Below are positions 60,051 through 64,000 of a stretch of DNA of 64,000 bases, one piece after another. This DNA comes from Kitasatospora cinereorecta. GTDB taxonomy: Bacteria; Actinomycetota; Actinomycetes; Streptomycetales; Streptomycetaceae. Made by a program: the position numbers and the translations under genes. The notes under the pieces were generated by a model that was not told the origin of the DNA, ran no database searches, and saw only the letters and a list, made by a program, of their open reading frames with translations. Position 1 is the first letter of the stretch. Each line of letters starts with the position of its first letter. The stretch covers positions 490,372 to 554,371 of the forward strand of contig NZ_JAMZDX010000007.1 of assembly GCF_024172095.1 (NCBI RefSeq), given 5' to 3'.

Positions 60051-62335
60051 CGGGCGCTCCGCAGGCCGTGGCGGTCGAGCAGGGCGGTCACGTTCTCCTC
60101 CAGGGCGCGGGCGGCGGCCAGGTGCAGGGGGTCGGCGGTGGTGCGGAGCAGGCCGCGGCCGGAGCCGCGCAGTCCGCGGCGCTCGATCAGGCGGCGGGCG
60201 ATCCGCTCGCGCTCGCGCGGTGGGAACCAGGCGAACGCCTGGCGCAGCGCCGGGAGGGCGATCAGGAACTCGGCGTCGGTGAGGTCGGCGAGGACGGCGT
60301 CCAGAACGGCCAGCAGCGAGCCGTCGCCGGAGTCGGCGGTGACCTCCTCGCGGGCGAGGGCGAACAGGCCGGCGAGCCAGTCGCCGAGCGAGTCCAGGTT
60401 GCCGGCGGCGTCGAGGGCAGCGACGTCAAGGGCGGCGGCGTCGAGTGCGGCGACGTCGAGGGTGAGGTGGAGGCCGTGGGCGGCGCCGCGCAGGTCGGCG
60501 GGGGCGTACGGGTCGCGGGCGATGCGCAGGGCGAGGGCGGCGGTGTCCGCGCGGGTGGCGGTGAGCTGCTCGGGGGCGTGGCGGAGCGCGTCGCGGACGG
60601 CGGCGAGGGCGGTGAGCCGGGCCGGGTCGGCCCCCGACCGGCCGTGGGCGCCCTCGACCAGCCACAGGATCCGGCTGACGGCGCCGTCCAGGACGGCCGC
60701 GAGCAGCGGGCTGCGGGCGGTGCCGTACACGCGGTCGTGCCGCCACAGGCCGAGCGCGGTGGCGAGGACGGCGCCGAGCGCGCCCGGGTCGGGATGGCGG
60801 GCGACGGTGGCGGTGAGCGTGGTCAGCAGACGGTCGGTCAGGGCGGTGGCGCCGCACAGGACGGTGTCGAAGAGCAGGTCGGCGAGGCCGGCGTCGGCCG
60901 AGCCGGTGGTACGGGCGCGTTCGGCGAGGACGGTGGCGGCGGCCTCGTCCAGGGTGGCGCCGTACGCGCCCGCCTCGATCAGGGCGGCGTCGCGCCCGCT
61001 CTCCGATTCGGCCTCCCAGCGCTCGCCGGTGACCGGGTCGGCGCCGTGGGCGGGGCCGGCGGTGCGGTGGCGGCCGGGCACGCCGAGGACGCGCAGCCGG
61101 TGCAGGGTGCGGCTCGCCGCCAGGCCGTCCGCGATGGTGAGGTCGCAGGTCAGCGGGCGGGTGCCGGTGGCGCCGATCGCGGCGAGCCGGGCGCCGGCGT
61201 CGTGGACCAGCGGCGGGGCGGGCGTGTCGGGATGCAGGCGCCCGGTGCGGCCGCCGCTGGCGGCGGCGACCATCTCGACCACCACCGGGTGGCTGCCCGG
61301 CGCCAGCGGGGCGCGTTCGGACCAGGGCAGCGGCTGGGTCAGGTCGTCCTTGACGAGGGCGCCGGCCAGGCCGTCGAGCACGTCGGTGCGGGACGGCACG
61401 GCGTGGCCGCGCAGGGCGGCGAGGCCGCCGGTGAGCGCGGCGGCGGCGACCAGGTCGGCGGTGGAGACGGGGTGGCGGCGCCGGCGCAGCCGGGCGACCA
61501 CGGACCTGCGCAGGCGGTCGGCGGCGGCCTCGGGACCGCCCTCCCACAGCCGCTGGTAGTAGGCGGGCGAGGGCATGCCGGACTGGTAGCCGGCGAACGC
61601 GTCGAGCTGCCGGAACGAGTACGGCACCAGGTAGCTGCCGGAGACCGCGCCGGGCGGCGGCGCGGGCAGCGCGGGCCGGCCGGGCACCTCGGCGGGCCGC
61701 CCGGCCAGGGTGCGCAGGGCGGGCGTGTGGAAGCCGCCGGTGACCACCAGCACGGTCGCCGTCCCCGCCTCGGCGAGGACGGCGCGGACCCAGTCCGCCA
61801 TGTACGCCTCGCGGGCCCGGTCGCCCTCGTCCGCCTCGGCGTCGCCGCGGACCAGGTCGAAGTAGGCGTCCAGGCGCTCGGCCAGCCCGTCCGCCGGGGC
61901 CACCTCGAACAGGCCGTCCCACAGGGCGTCCACCGAGCCGGTGCCGAACCGCTCGCACAGCCGGGCGGTGGCCTCGGCGTACCGGGCCTCCGCGTCGGCG
62001 TACCGGTTGGCGCGCAGCTCGAACGCCGGGTGCCAGGACGGCAGGTCGACGAACAGCACCTCCGCGCCGACCGCCCGGCCCTCGCGCAGCGCCACCCACT
62101 CGGGCGAGTAGTCGCAGAGCGGCGCCCACGTGGTGGCGGTGCGTTCGGCGTCGCGGTAGTGGCTGAACACGGCGATCGGCAGGTCGTGGCCGAGGGCCAG
62201 CTCGTCCAGCCGGCCGTTGAGGTCCGCCGGGCCCTCGACCAGCACGTACGCGGGCCGCAGCCGTCGGACGGTGTCCGCCACCAGCCGGGCGCAGGCGGGG
62301 GAGTGGTGGCGGACCCCGAGGAAGACCGCGGGCAT
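60047..62335 (-). CDS. DUF5682 protein (YehM-type)
   Basis: 762 residues. It opens MPAVFLGVRHHSPACARLV, then VLVEGPADLN, the conserved DUF5682 start. A later LVVTGGFHTPALRTL gives another conserved His. The Gly-x-x-His and Glu pattern resembles the TraB/EreA/ChaN-type metal hydrolases, so an enzymatic role is possible (inference). The C-terminal half is helical, with a DVAALDAAALDV repeat. Its ATG overlaps the MoxR stop by one base. Confidence 0.88.
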   Translation of the reverse strand: MPAVFLGVRHHSPACARLVADTVRRLRPAYVLVEGPADLNGRLDELALGHDLPIAVFSHYRDAERTATTWAPLCDYSPEWVALREGRAVGAEVLFVDLPSWHPAFELRANRYADAEARYAEATARLCERFGTGSVDALWDGLFEVAPADGLAERLDAYFDLVRGDAEADEGDRAREAYMADWVRAVLAEAGTATVLVVTGGFHTPALRTLAGRPAEVPGRPALPAPPPGAVSGSYLVPYSFRQLDAFAGYQSGMPSPAYYQRLWEGGPEAAADRLRRSVVARLRRRRHPVSTADLVAAAALTGGLAALRGHAVPSRTDVLDGLAGALVKDDLTQPLPWSERAPLAPGSHPVVVEMVAAASGGRTGRLHPDTPAPPLVHDAGARLAAIGATGTRPLTCDLTIADGLAASRTLHRLRVLGVPGRHRTAGPAHGADPVTGERWEAESESGRDAALIEAGAYGATLDEAAATVLAERARTTGSADAGLADLLFDTVLCGATALTDRLLTTLTATVARHPDPGALGAVLATALGLWRHDRVYGTARSPLLAAVLDGAVSRILWLVEGAHGRSGADPARLTALAAVRDALRHAPEQLTATRADTAALALRIARDPYAPADLRGAAHGLHLTLDVAALDAAALDVAALDAAGNLDSLGDWLAGLFALAREEVTADSGDGSLLAVLDAVLADLTDAEFLIALPALRQAFAWFPPRERERIARRLIERRGLRGSGRGLLRTTADPLHLAAARALEENVTALLDRHGLRSAR

Positions 62336-63417
62336 CAGCCGGCCAGCAGGTGGCGGGCGTCGTGCACGGCCTGCCAGTGCGCGCCGCGCCGCCGCGGCAC
62401 GCGCTGCTCCAGGTAGCGGCGCAGTCTGGCCAGGTCCTCCGGGCTGTCCTTGGCGGCGGTGCCGGCCAGGCTGGAGACCAGGTCGGCGGCGTTGCCCGGC
62501 TCGCCGCGCAGGTACCAGCCGCGCAGCCCGACCGCGTGCGCGACCGAGACCGCCTCGGCGGTGCTCATCACCGCCGACGGGCGGTCGCCGCCCTCGGCAG
62601 CCCGCAGCTCGCGGAAGGCGGTGACCAGGACCTCCAGCAAGTCCCGGTCGGGCGCCGCGGTCACCCCCGAGCGGCGCAGCAGGTGCCCGGACTCGGCCTC
62701 GACCAGGGCGAGTTCGGTGTCCAGGTCGGGGATCGGGAAGACCGTCTCGAAGTTGAACCGGCGCTTGAGCGCCGAACTCATCTCGTTCACGCCGCGGTCG
62801 CGGGTGTTGGCGGTGGCGATCACGTTGAAGCCCTGCTTGGCGAAGACCATGCCCTCGGGCCCGTCCAGCTCGGGGATGGCCACCACCCGCTCGGAGAGCA
62901 GGGACAGCAGCGAGTCCTGCACCTCCAACGGGCAGCGGGTGATCTCCTCGAACCGGACCACCCGGCCCTCGGCCATCCCCCTCAGCATCGGCGCGGGCAC
63001 CAGCGAGCGCGTGGACGGGCCCTCGGAGACCAGCAGGGCGTAGTTCCACGAGTACTTGATCTGGTCCTCGGTGGTCGCCGCGCCACCCTGCACGGTCAGC
63101 CGGGAGGTGCCGCTGACCGCCGCCGCGATCAGCTCCGACAGCAGCGACTTGGCGGTGCCCGGCTCGCCGACCAGCAGCAGGCCGCGGTTGGTGGCCAGGG
63201 TCACCAGGGCGCGCTCGACCAGCGCCGGGTCGCCGACGAACTTGCGGGCGATGCCGGCCGCCTCGTCCCCGACGATGAACCGCCGGGCCGCGCGCAGGCT
63301 CAGCTCCCAGCCCGGCGGACGGTGGTCGCGGTCGTCGGCGCGCAGCGCCGCCAGCTCCTCGGCGTACCGGACCTCGGCGGGCGGCCGCTGGAGCTGCTCC
63401 TCGGCGGTGGTGGTCAT
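62335..63417 (-). CDS. MoxR-family AAA+ ATPase (YehL-type)
   Basis: 360 residues from ATG 63417 (GGGAGGG upstream). Walker A GEPGTAKS (K90), Walker B VVRFEEI, sensor 1 IATANTRDRGVNEMSSALKRRF. The alternative GTG at 63519 overlaps the DUF4132 stop (GTGA) and would add a 34-residue Asp/His/Arg-rich repeat. MoxR ATPases work with VWA proteins as chaperone-like complexes. E. coli yehL is the equivalent. Confidence 0.92.
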   Translation of the reverse strand: MTTTAEEQLQRPPAEVRYAEELAALRADDRDHRPPGWELSLRAARRFIVGDEAAGIARKFVGDPALVERALVTLATNRGLLLVGEPGTAKSLLSELIAAAVSGTSRLTVQGGAATTEDQIKYSWNYALLVSEGPSTRSLVPAPMLRGMAEGRVVRFEEITRCPLEVQDSLLSLLSERVVAIPELDGPEGMVFAKQGFNVIATANTRDRGVNEMSSALKRRFNFETVFPIPDLDTELALVEAESGHLLRRSGVTAAPDRDLLEVLVTAFRELRAAEGGDRPSAVMSTAEAVSVAHAVGLRGWYLRGEPGNAADLVSSLAGTAAKDSPEDLARLRRYLEQRVPRRRGAHWQAVHDARHLLAG

Positions 63418-63515
63418 GGCGGCCCTCCCGGGGTGGTCGGTGCGGTGGTCCGTGCGGCGGCCGGCGCGGTGGCCGGTGGGGTGGTCGGTGCGGCGGTCGG
63501 GGTCGGTGGGCGGGT

Positions 63516-64000
63516 TCACGGCGTGGTCAGCTCGGTCAGGTCGGCGATCACCTCGGAGGCGGTCACCGGGTCGAGCTCGGCGAACGTCGGGAAGGTGCGG
63601 TTGTGCGTCCAGTAGTCGCCCGGGCGGACGTCGAGCCACACCGTCTCGACCCGCTGCTCGGGGAAGACGTCGTGCATGCCGACCGTGATGCCGTGCTCCG
63701 GGGAGAGCACCACATAGCGGTCGGGGCCGACCCGGCGGGACAGCCAGCGCTCCACGCCCGCGTCCTGCGGCTCGCCGCGCTGCCAGCCGCGCCGCTCCAT
63801 GCCGACCAGCCGGGCGGTCGGCAGCAGCGGACCGTTCTCGAAGCGGGTCAGACGGTGCCCGGCCCGCTCCTCGTCGGTCAGCGCGTACACCTGACGGCCG
63901 AGCTGACGGAACGGCTGCAGGATCTCGTAGTCGGCGAACACCTCCGACCAGGCGGCCAGGTCGTCGCCCAGCAGCAGCGGGTGGGCCAGCCGGACGGTCG
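63516..64000 (-). CDS. DUF4132 protein, C-terminal part (cut by window edge; YehI/MolR-type)
   Basis: The frame is open to the window edge, so only the last 161 codons are visible. LFADYEILQPFRQLGR-type sequence (residues FADYEILQPFRQLGRQVYAL), RLVGMERRGWQRGEPQDAG and the aromatic C-terminal end match the conserved C-terminus of DUF4132 proteins. E. coli yehI (DUF4132) lies beside yehL-M-P-Q in the same way. The 97-base gap to the MoxR ATG is GTGGTCGGTGCGG-rich repeat DNA. Confidence 0.85.
   Translation of the reverse strand, partial: TVRLAHPLLLGDDLAAWSEVFADYEILQPFRQLGRQVYALTDEERAGHRLTRFENGPLLPTARLVGMERRGWQRGEPQDAGVERWLSRRVGPDRYVVLSPEHGITVGMHDVFPEQRVETVWLDVRPGDYWTHNRTFPTFAELDPVTASEVIADLTELTTP

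Noticed and set aside
63418..63515. CRISPR-like repeats between the DUF4132 and MoxR genes
   Set aside because: Short degenerate GTGGTCGG words without regular spacers; simple GC-rich repetition.

Overview
The window is very GC-rich with strong third-position GC bias. It carries many GTG/TTG starts and many leaderless starts (a TANNNT box about 7 nt before the start codon). Tat-dependent enzymes, secreted lectin-tagged proteases, a chitin-type LPMO and a bL37-like micro-protein all point to a streptomycete (Streptomyces or Kitasatospora). No tRNA, rRNA, CRISPR array, IS element or prophage was seen. It reads as ordinary chromosomal DNA rich in accessory and secreted functions rather than one biosynthetic cluster.

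Layout. 1-6.7 kb: a toxin/antitoxin-like pair, a 27-residue membrane micro-protein, a polytopic membrane protein, a secreted M1 peptidase, and a MerR regulator with a cobalamin-binding-type domain behind a 3 x 12 bp repeat. 6.7-11.8 kb: a secreted M64 peptidase divergent from an HTH-TPR regulator, then an FAD oxidoreductase and a methyltransferase. 11.8-20 kb: SDR, APH(6)-like kinase, a TetR/FAD-monooxygenase divergent pair with twin operators, a Ser/Thr kinase-WD40 gene broken by an internal deletion, SMI1/KNR4 protein, and an erythromycin esterase-like gene divergent from a double-MerR regulator. 20-31 kb: the secretome block, with a membrane-anchored AA10 LPMO behind a DasR-type site, a large lectin protein, an MFS pump, and four consecutive genes for surface or secreted proteins including a papain-like protease and a metzincin. 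31-38.8 kb: MetE-like protein, MINPP-like phosphatase, a MarR-SRPBCC-AlkD operon, and a TetR facing an unusual alpha/beta-hydrolase + NAD(P)-binding fusion. 38.8-44 kb: MMPL transporter, class II UvrA paralogue, VOC protein. 44-50 kb: a three-gene operon of a helical-repeat protein, an HSP90 paralogue and a 962-residue TPR protein. 50-56.8 kb: Tat-exported FAD oxidase, LLM oxidoreductase, a MerR regulator facing a tandem alpha/beta-hydrolase, a class C-type serine hydrolase, and the 25-residue bL37-like gene. 56.9-64 kb: DUF4132 (cut by the window edge)-MoxR ATPase-DUF5682-VWA-SWIM, the same five-protein set as E. coli yehI/yehL/yehM/yehP/yehQ.

The two best candidates for little-described systems are the HSP90-TPR operon and the MoxR-DUF5682-VWA-SWIM-DUF4132 operon, which lie close together and read in the same direction. 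Regulation is unusually readable: seven intergenic regions contain clear dyads beside the regulators that probably bind them. All functional statements rest on motif reading by eye; no database search was run.
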